14,130 nucleotides of DNA from Saprospiraceae bacterium (GTDB lineage Bacteria > Bacteroidota > Bacteroidia > Chitinophagales > Saprospiraceae). The notes under the pieces are model-generated. The model saw only the letters and a program-made list of their open reading frames with translations. It was not told the origin of the DNA and ran no database searches. Made by a program: the position numbers and the translations under genes. The stretch covers positions 1 through 14,130 of the forward strand of contig JALZVB010000053.1 of the NCBI GenBank assembly GCA_023300835.1, written 5' to 3'. This document shows positions 1 to 7,563 of the stretch, one piece after another. The number at the start of each line of letters is the position of its first letter. Position 1 is the first letter of the stretch.

Positions 1-108
1 ATAATTAATTTTAAAATTCAAAAAATCTAAAATAGGTAATTCTATACCAAGATCTGCTTGCCAACGGAAATTGTTTTTTTCTTGCAAAGAAGGCTGAAAA
101 TAACTTTC

Positions 109-441
109 ATGTGTAGAACAATAAGTATTGTATCTTTTCTCCTAGCCTCGATTATGTTTTCTAATTGTGTTTCTGAGAACCAAGAAGTTTTTACAGATTG
201 TGTTGCTGAAAAGCTAGAACAGAATGACATGATCCCATATGATGGTGAGATTCTAGATTGTGAGTTTTTCTTAACGCTTCATCTGTACGATAACAAACAG
301 TATTTTATCCTAGATAACCACTGTGTAGATATGATCATATATGTTATCAATTGCAACAATGATACACTGTCTGTTACGCAAGAAAGTAATTTCTTTAGAG
401 AGAAGGAAACAGTTGATATTATTGGCTATAAGCCTATCTAG
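109..441 (+). CDS. Small hypothetical lipoprotein
   Basis: Encodes about 110 residues of unknown function. The frame is open from an ATG at 58, but I chose the ATG at 109 because it gives a clean lipoprotein signal: a short start with one Arg, a hydrophobic run, then the lipobox F-S-N-C with Cys at residue 20. From the 58 start the signal would sit behind a 17-residue charged extension. The mature part is acidic and contains four further Cys residues, so it may form disulphides in the periplasm or at the outer membrane. I recognise no family. It ends only 14 bases before the convergent suhB-like gene, with no terminator between them. The first 108 bases of the window hold no other gene that I can see. 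Confidence 0.55.
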   Translation: MCRTISIVSFLLASIMFSNCVSENQEVFTDCVAEKLEQNDMIPYDGEILDCEFFLTLHLYDNKQYFILDNHCVDMIIYVINCNNDTLSVTQESNFFREKETVDIIGYKPI

Positions 442-455
442 TTTGTATTCCAATA

Positions 456-1265
456 TTAGACACGATCAGTCATCTCCTTTTGTATAACCGCAGCAATATC
501 ATCATATAGATGTGGATTACTGGCTATAATACTGCAGGTGTTATGATAGTTCCTGTCGCCATTGTAATCAGTCATTCTACCACCTGCCTCTTCTACGAGT
601 AATGCACCAGCAGCGAGATCCCAGATATTGAGACAGTTTTCATAATAGATATCAATCTTACCTGAAGCGACATATGCGAGATCAAGCGCAGCGGACCCTA
701 ATCTTCTTAAGCCACGACAATTCATTACACAGTACTTAAGGACTCTTAGGCTGGCATCTATATCATTATCTTTTTTGTAAGGGAAGCCGGTTACGACAAT
801 AGACTTAGACAAGTCTTTTGTATCATTTACTTTAATTGTGTTACCATTCTCCCATGCCCCAAAACCCTTGATAGCTGTATATGAAATATCTAACATCACA
901 TCGTAAACAATGCCCAGTGTGACTTCTTCCTTTTCCATAAGCGCAATCGAAATGGAAAAATGAGGGATTTTATGCAGAAAATTGGTAGTCCCATCTAATG
1001 GATCTATGATCCATGTCAATGACTTGTCTCTATCATCAGGTGTATCTTCCTCAGTGATGAAACCACAATTTGGCGTAAGCTTATTCAGAGCAGTAACTAT
1101 CATGCGCTCTGCCTTTTTATCGACATAGCTCACAAGACTGTTCATGTCTTTTTCTTCTATATCATTCGTACTTACTTGATTTAACTCCTTCTTGATAAAG
1201 GAAGCCACTTGCTCACAAAGTGAAATGAGAGACAAACGATAATCATGTAATAAACTCTGAGCCAT
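456..1265 (-). CDS. suhB: Inositol-1-monophosphatase family protein (SuhB-like)
   Basis: A 269-residue Mg2+/Li+-sensitive phosphatase fold, the usual length for the family. It should hydrolyse inositol-1-phosphate or related sugar phosphates in the cytoplasm; family members also act on fructose-1,6-bisphosphate, PAPS or histidinol-phosphate, so the substrate is not fixed by sequence. Visible motifs are the EED acidic cluster (residues 72-74), WIIDPLDGTTNF (85-96) with metal ligands D88 and D91, and the C-terminal WDLAAG (215-220) with D216, followed by the EEAGGR region. All catalytic residues look intact. The start lies 27 bases downstream of the nfu stop on the same strand, so the two are probably cotranscribed, with nfu first. 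The gene ends convergently with the small lipoprotein gene. Confidence 0.9.
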   Translation of the reverse strand: MAQSLLHDYRLSLISLCEQVASFIKKELNQVSTNDIEEKDMNSLVSYVDKKAERMIVTALNKLTPNCGFITEEDTPDDRDKSLTWIIDPLDGTTNFLHKIPHFSISIALMEKEEVTLGIVYDVMLDISYTAIKGFGAWENGNTIKVNDTKDLSKSIVVTGFPYKKDNDIDASLRVLKYCVMNCRGLRRLGSAALDLAYVASGKIDIYYENCLNIWDLAAGALLVEEAGGRMTDYNGDRNYHNTCSIIASNPHLYDDIAAVIQKEMTDRV

Positions 1266-1292
1266 AAACTAGGGAAATCCGTAGAGGAATAA

Positions 1293-1904
1293 TTAGCCCA
1301 TTTCAGCAACTACTTCAGTCACTTCAGGAACCATTCTTTTTAGCATGCCTTCGATACCTGACTTAAGTGTTACTGTTGACGATGGACAACCACTACATGA
1401 GCCTTGTAAGACAACGGCTACTACCCCTTTGTCAAATGATTTGAACTCTATGTTTCCACCATCCATTTCTACGGCTGGTTTTACATATTTATCTATCAAT
1501 TCTTTTATTTTTTGGACAATAACCGCTTCTTCACCTTCATATTGGTACCCTGTACCATTTTCAGCTTCTAGTTTTTCCATTGCTTCGGCAAAACCTTCTT
1601 TGACAATAGTCTTGCTCTCAGCGACATAACCTTTTATGAATTCTTTGGTTTTGAGCATAATGTCTTCCCACAAGTAATTCATCTCCTTGGTGATGGTTAC
1701 AAAGTTGTTGCAGATGTAGACTCCCTTTACATATGGAAGCTTATATAACTCCGCAGCAATAGGTGACCATTCTTCTGCCAATTCTACTGTTCTGAACTCA
1801 GCAGTACCTCTATATAACATTCTATTGGTTACAAATTTCAATGACTCCGGATTAGGTGTCTGTTCAGTGTATAACATTACTGAACTTGCTGTAGGTGTTT
1901 CCAT
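1293..1904 (-). CDS. nfu: NifU/Nfu-type Fe-S cluster scaffold protein
   Basis: A 203-residue cytoplasmic protein with two domains. Residues about 10-95 form the Nfu N-terminal domain (begins YTEQTPNPESLKF, typical of Nfu proteins). Residues about 130-200 form the NifU C-terminal domain, with EMDGGNIEF and the cluster-binding CSGC (C170, C173). Such proteins carry [4Fe-4S] clusters to apo-enzymes. The linker at about 100-128 is charged and probably flexible. The ATG at 1904 gives a standard N terminus with only a few residues before the domain. It is the first gene of a likely two-gene unit with the suhB-like gene 27 bases downstream. The pairing has no obvious biochemical logic; it may simply be shared housekeeping expression. 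Confidence 0.9.
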   Translation of the reverse strand: METPTASSVMLYTEQTPNPESLKFVTNRMLYRGTAEFRTVELAEEWSPIAAELYKLPYVKGVYICNNFVTITKEMNYLWEDIMLKTKEFIKGYVAESKTIVKEGFAEAMEKLEAENGTGYQYEGEEAVIVQKIKELIDKYVKPAVEMDGGNIEFKSFDKGVVAVVLQGSCSGCPSSTVTLKSGIEGMLKRMVPEVTEVVAEMG

Positions 1905-1936
1905 ATATTGATAATCAAGTTTGTGTAAATATGTAA

Positions 1937-1963
1937 CGAAGATAGTGCCTTTTTAGTTTTCAA
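1937..1963 (-). promoter_or_regulatory. Candidate promoter of nfu-suhB
   Basis: Read on the minus strand, TTG (1961-1963) is followed after 16 bases by TATCTTCG (1937-1944). This matches five of the six fixed positions of the Bacteroidota -7 box TAnnTTTG. It would place the transcript start about 25-30 bases before the nfu ATG. The spacer is slightly shorter than the usual 17-23, so this is a moderate candidate only. Confidence 0.35.
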
Positions 1964-2364
1964 AACCTTCAATCAATAATCAGGTACGATTTAATTGTAA
2001 AAAAATGCAATAACATGGACCTGACGACTTATTAGTTGACCATATATAATTAAAAGATAATATGATCACAAGAACTCTTTATAAGGTCTTGTTTTAATCT
2101 GATTTTTACAAAACAATAGAGTTGCCTCCAATATTTAACAAGGTGCAATAATCAGCAACATTTTCAATGATTAGCTTTTACTAATGGTATTCAAGCCTTT
2201 ATACATAAGGTATTATTTGACTATAAAGTATAGCCCTTTCAAGGCTTATTAAAATCAAACTACGGAGCTTAGAGTCATCAGCGCTTTTGCTATATTGGCA
2301 GATCAATGGCTATATATACAGTTGAAACCTAGTCATTACAGACCTAAACTGAGGACTCATCGAA
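1964..2364. other. Divergent intergenic region between nfu and PBP1A
   Basis: About 400 bases with no convincing coding frame. It must carry the promoter of the penicillin-binding protein gene, but I see no strong TAnnTTTG box. TTGACC (2036-2041) lies 16 bases before TAATAT (2058-2063), a sigma-70-like pair that would leave a leader of about 300 bases; such hits arise easily in AT-rich DNA. A 7-base inverted repeat, AAGCCTT (2193-2199) with AAGGCTT (2241-2247), encloses a smaller palindrome, CTATA (2221-2225) with TATAG (2229-2233), so a leader RNA could fold here. No function is assigned. Confidence 0.35.
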
Positions 2365-5178
2365 ATGTCAGAAAAAAAGAAATATAAATTCCTTAATTGG
2401 ATTGCCTACCCCACATGGATACTACTGCTACTGATAATATTTGTCGTAGCGCGGTTCATAAGTTCTACCATGGACGAGGATCTACCGGCTTTTTCAGATC
2501 TAGAAAACCCGACTTACGATCAAGCTTCTATAATACTAGATTGTAATGATGTGCCTTACGGCAAATACTATGTTGAAAACAGAGAGATTATTAAGTATGA
2601 GGAAATCTCACCTCTTATTGTAAACTCTCTATTAGCTACCGAAGATATCAGATACATGAGTCACTCTGGCATTGATCTGAGAGCCTTGTTCAGAGTTGCA
2701 TTTAAGACCGTATTATTACAGAAAAACAGTGCCGGTGGAGGAAGTACCATATCACAACAACTGGCTAAACTATTATTCAAAAGGCAGAGTTTCTCTCGAA
2801 AATCTAAAATGGAGAGAGCCATGGTCATCCTCAAGACCAAAGTTAAGGAGTGGATCACAGCAGTAAGACTAGAAAAAAGTTATACCAAGGAAGAGATCAT
2901 GGCTATGTATCTCAACAAGTTTGAGTTTATAAATGGCGCCCACGGTATCCAAGCTGCAGCACAGACTTACTTTGGTAAAAGGCAAGATAAATTAAGAGTA
3001 GACGAAGCTGCATTACTGGTAGGAATGCTCAAGAATCCTAGTTTATATAATCCCCTTAGGTTTCCAGAAAATGCAACACAACGAAGGGATGTTGTTTTGA
3101 ACCAATTAGGTAAATATTTTAATACAGACGGACTAGGTATAGATACTGTTATAGGCAAACCTGTAAACATGACTGAGTTCAATAGAGAGGCTCATGATAC
3201 GGGGCCAGCGCCATACTTCAGATCAGAGCTGACCAAGTGGCTCAAGAATTTATTTGATGAAAAGAATATTAAAAAAGAAGATGGGACAGATTATAACATC
3301 TATACTGATGGACTGAAAGTATATACAACTATAGATCTCAATTATCAGAAACATGCCGAAGCCGCTGTCAATGAACATATGACTTGGTTACAAGAACGAT
3401 ATTGGGAACATTGGAAAAGAAAAGATCCTTGGACTTTTGAGGCAGACTCGATTCAACAAATTATCAGAAAAACATCTTTAACCCGCAGGGTAAAGGAATC
3501 TGAGAGATATGTAGCGCTGCATAATAAATACCTAGGCAAGCTAAAGGCTGATGCTCAGAAAAAGTTCGAGAACTTAAAGCTTAACGAAAATGTAATAAAA
3601 TCTCTAATCGATATTGAACGAAAAAGATTCAACTGGTATCATTTATATAAGCAGAATGTTGTAAACAAAGAAGATAAGAATAGTTATGAAGAACTAATGG
3701 GTTCTGACCTTTGGTCTTCTATAAAAGAACAATACAAAGAACTGCAAAAGGTTTATCTCGATGTTCTAAAGGAGAAAACCAACATGCAGGTGTTCGCCTA
3801 TAATGAAGAAGGTTACAAAGAAGTTGAGATGAGTCCCTATGACTCTATAAAATATCACAACCAACACTTACAGAGTAGTTTGCTCGCAGTACATCCCAAG
3901 ACTGGACATATCAAAGCTTGGGTAGGAGGCCCAGGATTCAACTATTTTAAATATGATCACGTCAACTCAAGAAGACAAGTCGGTTCTACGATCAAACCAT
4001 TTGTCTATTCTACAGCAATAAGTTTGATGGGTTTATCACCTTGCCAAGAATATGAAGATATTCAGTATACCATTGCTCCAGGCGATGCTAACTTTCTTGT
4101 AGATCAAGAGTGGTCCCCAGCCAATGCTAATGAAAAATTTACGGGTAACATGTATAACTTATACCAAGGTTTACTGTACTCCAAAAACTCCATTACCATA
4201 AGACTTGTAAAAGAAATGGGTAATGTAGATGTAATAAGAGAACTCTTAAATAATGTAGGTATAGATACTGATGCTGAATATCCTAATGGGCAACGTATCG
4301 TTCCTAGAGTACCATCTATATGTCTAGGCTCTATGGATTTAACCTTACAAGAGATGGCTGGTGCCTATACAACTTTTGGAAATAATGGTCAATATACAGA
4401 ACCAGTTTTTGTTTCTAGGATAGAAGACAATACAGGAAAAATCATCTATACCGGAGTTCCTAAATCTAATCGTGCATTGAATCCATTACATAATGCCATA
4501 ATGGTAGATATGCTTAAAAACAATGTGGGTAGTGGTTTTGGATTAGGCGTAGAAACCGAGATCGGTGGTAAGACGGGAACAACTAATGATTATGCCGATG
4601 GATGGTTTATGTCTGTTGCTCCCGAACTTGTGACAGGCGTATGGGTAGGTGGTGATGATAAATGGATCAGATTTACGACTCTAGATCAAGGACAAGGATT
4701 TGTAATGGCAAGACCTATCGTTCAGAAATTTTTACAAGCTGTAGAAAAAGATAGTCTTGCTAACTTTAATTCCAAAGCTGAATTTGCAACACCACCATTA
4801 GACTACCTCAACTACATTGATTGTGAAAAATATAAACAGAAATCAGTTGAAGAAGAACAAACTATAAATGAGTTGGATCAAAGGCAGGATGACTTTGATG
4901 AGGACTTTGAAGATTTCGGAGATTTTGAAGATGAGTTTGATGAGATGGAATCAGAGCTTGATGATCCTGAAGGCTTAAGTGATTCTACTGGTGTAGAGAC
5001 TAAGTCTATCCAAAATCAAATTGATACTCAAGTTGATACAGATTCACCAGCAGAAACAGAACAGCCAATTATCAAAGAGGTAGAATCAACAATAGAAGAT
5101 TTTGAAGATGAGTTTGACGACTTAGAAATGGGAGACGACAACAGTTCTGACAACGGAGATGGCGGCGGAAGAAACTAA
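2365..5178 (+). CDS. mrcA: Class A penicillin-binding protein 1A (bifunctional peptidoglycan synthase)
   Basis: A 937-residue inner-membrane enzyme that polymerises lipid II glycan strands and crosslinks them. A short Lys-rich cytoplasmic tail precedes one membrane segment (about 12-33). The GT51 transglycosylase domain follows: ATED with catalytic E93 and the HSG motif (100-102), then GGSTISQQLAKLL (125-137) and the MYLNKFEF region (181-188). The transpeptidase domain has STIK (nucleophile S541, K544), SKN (606-608) and KTGTT (736-740), all intact. Residues about 335-480 form a long charged insert between the two domains. The last 100 residues (about 830-937) are very acidic and end in a Gly-rich tip, likely disordered in the periplasm. 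It is followed after 28 bases by fabG in the same direction, probably one transcript ending at the terminator near 6000. Confidence 0.95.
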   Translation: MSEKKKYKFLNWIAYPTWILLLLIIFVVARFISSTMDEDLPAFSDLENPTYDQASIILDCNDVPYGKYYVENREIIKYEEISPLIVNSLLATEDIRYMSHSGIDLRALFRVAFKTVLLQKNSAGGGSTISQQLAKLLFKRQSFSRKSKMERAMVILKTKVKEWITAVRLEKSYTKEEIMAMYLNKFEFINGAHGIQAAAQTYFGKRQDKLRVDEAALLVGMLKNPSLYNPLRFPENATQRRDVVLNQLGKYFNTDGLGIDTVIGKPVNMTEFNREAHDTGPAPYFRSELTKWLKNLFDEKNIKKEDGTDYNIYTDGLKVYTTIDLNYQKHAEAAVNEHMTWLQERYWEHWKRKDPWTFEADSIQQIIRKTSLTRRVKESERYVALHNKYLGKLKADAQKKFENLKLNENVIKSLIDIERKRFNWYHLYKQNVVNKEDKNSYEELMGSDLWSSIKEQYKELQKVYLDVLKEKTNMQVFAYNEEGYKEVEMSPYDSIKYHNQHLQSSLLAVHPKTGHIKAWVGGPGFNYFKYDHVNSRRQVGSTIKPFVYSTAISLMGLSPCQEYEDIQYTIAPGDANFLVDQEWSPANANEKFTGNMYNLYQGLLYSKNSITIRLVKEMGNVDVIRELLNNVGIDTDAEYPNGQRIVPRVPSICLGSMDLTLQEMAGAYTTFGNNGQYTEPVFVSRIEDNTGKIIYTGVPKSNRALNPLHNAIMVDMLKNNVGSGFGLGVETEIGGKTGTTNDYADGWFMSVAPELVTGVWVGGDDKWIRFTTLDQGQGFVMARPIVQKFLQAVEKDSLANFNSKAEFATPPLDYLNYIDCEKYKQKSVEEEQTINELDQRQDDFDEDFEDFGDFEDEFDEMESELDDPEGLSDSTGVETKSIQNQIDTQVDTDSPAETEQPIIKEVESTIEDFEDEFDDLEMGDDNSSDNGDGGGRN
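4921..5117 (+). repeat. 20-base direct repeat encoding an acidic D-F-E-D-E-F-D motif in the PBP1A tail
   Basis: The same 20 bases occur at 4921-4940 and 5098-5117, in the same reading phase, within the PBP1A gene. They encode acidic-aromatic copies centred on residues 853-859 and 912-918. The DNA identity includes third codon positions, which suggests a recent duplication or gene conversion rather than only selection on the protein. Related looser copies (for example FDEDFEDF, residues 844-851) precede the first one. Confidence 0.7.
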
Positions 5179-5206
5179 ATATTAAAAAATAAAATAAGAT
5201 AACAAT

Positions 5207-5950
5207 ATGGGTTTATTGGAAGGCAAAACTGCTCTGATCACAGGCGGATCAAGAGGTATAGGAAAAGCAATTGTAGAGAGATTCGTTGCTGAAGGTGCTC
5301 GTGTAGCATTTACTTACAGATCATCTGCGACAGAATCAGATAAGATCGTAGCGGACTTAGGTGGCGGCGATAATATAAAAGCTTTTAAATCTGATGCCAG
5401 TAATTATGAAGCTACACAAGAACTGGTTACTGCGTTATTAGCTGACTTCGGTCAAGTAGATATCTTGATTAATAATGCTGGTATCACACAAGACAATCTC
5501 ATGTTACGTATGGGTGAAGATCAATGGGATAAAGTTATAGAAGTAAATTTGAAATCTGTTTTCAATCTTACCAAACACCTATTGAAACCTATGTTAAAAA
5601 ACAGAGGCGGTTCGATTATCAATATGTCATCTGTTGTAGGCGTATTTGGAAATGCAGGACAAGCCAATTATGCGGCGTCTAAAGCTGGCATAATCGGATT
5701 CACTAAATCCATTGCTAAAGAGGTCGGTTCGAGAAACATCAGATGTAATGCCATCGCTCCGGGATTTATAGCTACAGAAATGACAGCAGAATTGGGAGAA
5801 AAAGTTATCGAAAACTATATCTCTAATATCCCCCTTAAAAGACTTGGCTCAGGAAAAGATATCGCTGATGCTTGTGTATTCTTAGGCAGTGACATGTCTA
5901 CTTATGTGTCTGGACAGGTGCTCAGTGTATGTGGCGCAATGAATACATAG
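5207..5950 (+). CDS. fabG: 3-oxoacyl-[acyl-carrier-protein] reductase FabG
   Basis: A 247-residue classical short-chain dehydrogenase/reductase, the normal length for FabG. It reduces 3-oxoacyl-ACP to 3-hydroxyacyl-ACP with NADPH in fatty-acid elongation. Seen in the sequence: nucleotide-binding TGGSRGIG (12-19), NNAG (89-92), N114, S142 in a MSSVVG loop, and Y155/K159 in NYAASKAG. The catalytic tetrad is complete, and the GNAGQANYAASKAG stretch is characteristic of true FabG among SDRs. The C terminus reads VLSVCGAMNT, where many homologues have a V-D/N-G-G-M tail; this is a small deviation. It lies 28 bases after the PBP1A stop and is followed by an intrinsic terminator, so it is the last gene of that unit. 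Nothing else for fatty-acid synthesis is in the window. Confidence 0.92.
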   Translation: MGLLEGKTALITGGSRGIGKAIVERFVAEGARVAFTYRSSATESDKIVADLGGGDNIKAFKSDASNYEATQELVTALLADFGQVDILINNAGITQDNLMLRMGEDQWDKVIEVNLKSVFNLTKHLLKPMLKNRGGSIINMSSVVGVFGNAGQANYAASKAGIIGFTKSIAKEVGSRNIRCNAIAPGFIATEMTAELGEKVIENYISNIPLKRLGSGKDIADACVFLGSDMSTYVSGQVLSVCGAMNT

Positions 5951-5983
5951 AGAACGTTTAACTTTTAATAAAGAATAAAACTG

Positions 5984-6015
5984 ATGGAGCTCATTTTTTG
6001 AGCTTCATTTTTTTT
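5984..6015 (+). terminator. Intrinsic terminator after fabG
   Basis: A 10-base stem (5984-5993 with 5999-6008, one G-U pair) closes a five-T loop and runs directly into eight Ts (6008-6015). It lies 33 bases after the fabG stop and would end the PBP1A-fabG transcript. Confidence 0.85.
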
Positions 6016-6433
6016 GTACCCTGTAGAAATATTATATCAGATTCGGCTATGACGAATATTTTCAACACATAGATAAGCAGATTCTATTAAAATATGTGCG
6101 GCATTCTGAAGGCTAATTGGTATATATCAACTTTGATTGTCTAGTGGGATAAATCACGAATCCTGTTTTTCTTTTAATCCATTACTTAACAATCAAGAAC
6201 TTAGCCACATGTGCTACTTCGTATTAACATATTGCAATACGAGTAAAATACAAGACGGACAATTCATCTTGTGATGACTACTTTTACAAAACTACGGCAC
6301 CTTACTTTGAGATAGGCAATAGCCACTCATCCAATACTCAATTGTTAAAGATAGACCGAAAGAATATAATCCAAACCTAAAAGCATAACTTCCGTAAAAT
6401 ATTGACCTCACTAATTAAACTACTTTAACTATC
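6016..6433. other. Intergenic region before the small lipoprotein gene
   Basis: About 420 bases without a credible coding frame. It holds one copy of a 21-base dispersed repeat (6091-6111) and a bulged hairpin (TAC 6215-6217 and TCGTATT 6219-6225, pairing with AATACGA 6236-6242 and GTA 6243-6245, loop of 10). It also has a sigma-70-like pair, TTGTTA (6342-6347) and TATAAT (6365-6370), separated by 17 bases and about 65 bases before the next ATG. The last could be the promoter of the downstream gene, though it does not match the usual Bacteroidota -7 box. No other function is assigned. Confidence 0.35.
6091..6111 (+). repeat. Dispersed 21-base intergenic repeat, copy 1
   Basis: This 21-base stretch, with core TGTGCGGCATT, recurs in inverse orientation at 8577-8597 with a single mismatch (20 of 21). 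Both copies are intergenic. A weaker similarity (a T-G-R-T-A-T stretch) continues just beyond the match. The copies may belong to a genome-wide repeat family or be a shared regulator site. Confidence 0.6.
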
Positions 6434-6652
6434 ATGAGGAGAATCTTAATTTTCGTGTCACTTTTAGCCTTCGCTCTAACAAGTTGTACAGATAAAAAAG
6501 GCTCACAAAGTACTGATAATCAATTATCTACAGAAGAAACACGTCAGACTCAAGTTCTAGAAACAGAAAATAAAGCCTTAGATCAAATAGAAACAGATAT
6601 CGAAGAATCAGCTGTAGAACTCGATGCTGCACTAAAAGACCTAGACAACTAG
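6434..6652 (+). CDS. Small hypothetical lipoprotein
   Basis: A 72-residue protein with a textbook lipoprotein signal: MRR, a hydrophobic stretch, then L-T-S-C with Cys18 as the lipidated residue. The mature 55 residues are Ser/Thr/Gln-rich, then Glu- and Asp-rich with a heptad-like spacing of Leu, Ile and Val (about 42-70), suggesting a short helix or coiled coil. It has no recognisable family. The start is clear: the ATG is preceded by an A/T-rich leader ending in AACTATC. The next gene begins about 52 bases after the stop with a nearly identical leader (AATTATC), so the two may form one transcription unit ending at the terminator near 7490. Confidence 0.65.
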   Translation: MRRILIFVSLLAFALTSCTDKKGSQSTDNQLSTEETRQTQVLETENKALDQIETDIEESAVELDAALKDLDN

Positions 6653-6704
6653 CCTCTGAAAAATGTCTTAATAACAACACGTTTTAATCAACAAAACAAT
6701 TATC

Positions 6705-7426
6705 ATAAAAACGAAATTAATATTATCAATACTTGTTGCACTTGCTTTTGTTTTTGCATCAGGAGATCTGATTGGTCAAGGTAAAAGCAACGGAAAATCT
6801 AAGGGTAAGAGCAAGGGCAAAGCACAACTCGAAGAACGTATAAAAGGTAAAAGTGCAGATGCTCAAGATAAGGTAAAAGAGTGGTCTGACGATACAGAAG
6901 AAAGCATCGATGACATAAAAAAAGATGCAGAAACAGCTAAAGAAAAAATCAAAGGAAAAGATAAAGCAAAAGGTAACAAAGGAAAGGGGAAAGGCAAAGA
7001 GAATAAAGGTAAAAGCAAAAGTGACGGTGATGACGATGATGATGATTCTGACGCCGATGACGACAATAAGTCAACTAATAAAGGGAAAGAAAAGAATGAA
7101 AATTCCGAAAAAAGCAAAGGTCATGCTTATGGAAAAAATAAAGGTGACCTGAAGGGAAAAAAATTTGGTAAGGCACGAGCGACAGAAGCAAAAAGCAAAA
7201 ACAAAGAGAAAAAAGAAAAGGTAAAAAGATAGCCGATCAAAAAGAAACACAAGTCGTTGAAGCTAAAACTAAAATAGAAGAAGCAAGAACAAAGGCAGAA
7301 GCAGCTAGAAAAAATGGTAAAATCACTGAAGTCGAATTTAAAGATAAAATACACAAAGTTGACAAAGCTGAGGCCGCAAGTAAAAAACTAGAGACGGCCA
7401 TTCTTAAAGCAAAACAACTAAACTAA
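6705..7426 (+). pseudogene. Lys/Gly/Asp-rich exported protein gene with no ATG and a -1 frame change
   Basis: A continuous frame runs from 6675 to the TAG at 7230-7232. From 6705 it encodes a clean Sec signal peptide (KTKLILSILVALAFVFASG) and then a low-complexity region rich in Lys and Gly, an Asp run (about residues 106-118), and a conserved-looking GHAYGKNKGDLKGKKFGKAR segment. The codon where ATG belongs is ATA (6705-6707), preceded in frame by ATC and ATT; there is no ATG, GTG or TTG in position to start it. Just before the TAG the frame one base back opens and continues from about 7202 to TAA at 7424-7426, adding an Ala/Lys/Glu-rich helical tail with no start of its own. Either this is a decayed gene, or it uses an AUA/AUU start plus -1 frameshifting, or the sequence has errors. 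The family is not recognised. Confidence 0.55.
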
Positions 7427-7456
7427 ATAGTACTTTTTTACTCCTGCAAAGTATAG

Positions 7457-7490
7457 AGAGTTGCTCCATTTAAATAGAGCCACTCTTTTT
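7457..7490 (+). terminator. Intrinsic terminator after the Lys-rich gene
   Basis: AGAGTTGCTC (7457-7466) pairs with GAGCCACTCT (7477-7486), 10 positions with one mismatch, around a 10-base AT-rich loop. The second arm runs into five Ts (7486-7490). It is placed 30 bases after the TAA of the Lys-rich gene, which supports that gene's 3' end being in the shifted frame. Confidence 0.7.
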
Positions 7491-7563
7491 ATATTTAATC
7501 GCGATAAGGATGCTCATGGAAAGTATAAACGATTTTACAATTGTTGGTATTAAAGAGAGAACT

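Noticed and set aside
58..108. Upstream start for the first lipoprotein gene
   Set aside because: It would place 17 mostly charged or polar residues before the lipoprotein signal peptide; the ATG at 109 gives a standard signal with the lipobox Cys at residue 20.
1345..1629. Plus-strand frame opposite nfu
   Set aside because: It is a shadow of the well-supported nfu gene on the other strand and has no recognisable domain or leader.
2036..2063. TTGACC-N16-TAATAT as the PBP1A promoter
   Set aside because: It looks like a sigma-70 site of E. coli type, but Bacteroidota use a different -7 box. In AT-rich DNA such matches are frequent, and it would leave a leader of about 300 bases. It is noted only as a possibility in the intergenic entry.
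2090..2125. Similarity of GTTTTAATC and ACAAAACAAT blocks to the spacer at 6681-6700
   Set aside because: Both blocks recur in the same order, but they are short, AT-rich and differently spaced; chance is an adequate explanation.
6925..7152. Plus-strand Lys/Met-rich frame with an ATG
   Set aside because: It lies out of frame within the Lys-rich gene and consists only of low-complexity basic residues. The overlapping frame has the signal peptide and continuous structure.
7209..7232. Classical A-AAA-AAG type programmed frameshift heptamer
   Set aside because: A-runs are present, but no heptamer sits in the correct zero-frame phase with an obvious downstream stem or upstream Shine-Dalgarno-like stimulator. 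Together with the missing ATG, mutation or error is at least as likely as programming.
6863..7354. Minus-strand Ser/Leu/Pro- and Phe-rich frames opposite the Lys-rich gene
   Set aside because: They are the mirror image of Lys/Asp-rich coding sequence (AAA/GAT read as TTT/ATC), have no signal or family features, and conflict with the better supported plus-strand frame that has a signal peptide and terminator.
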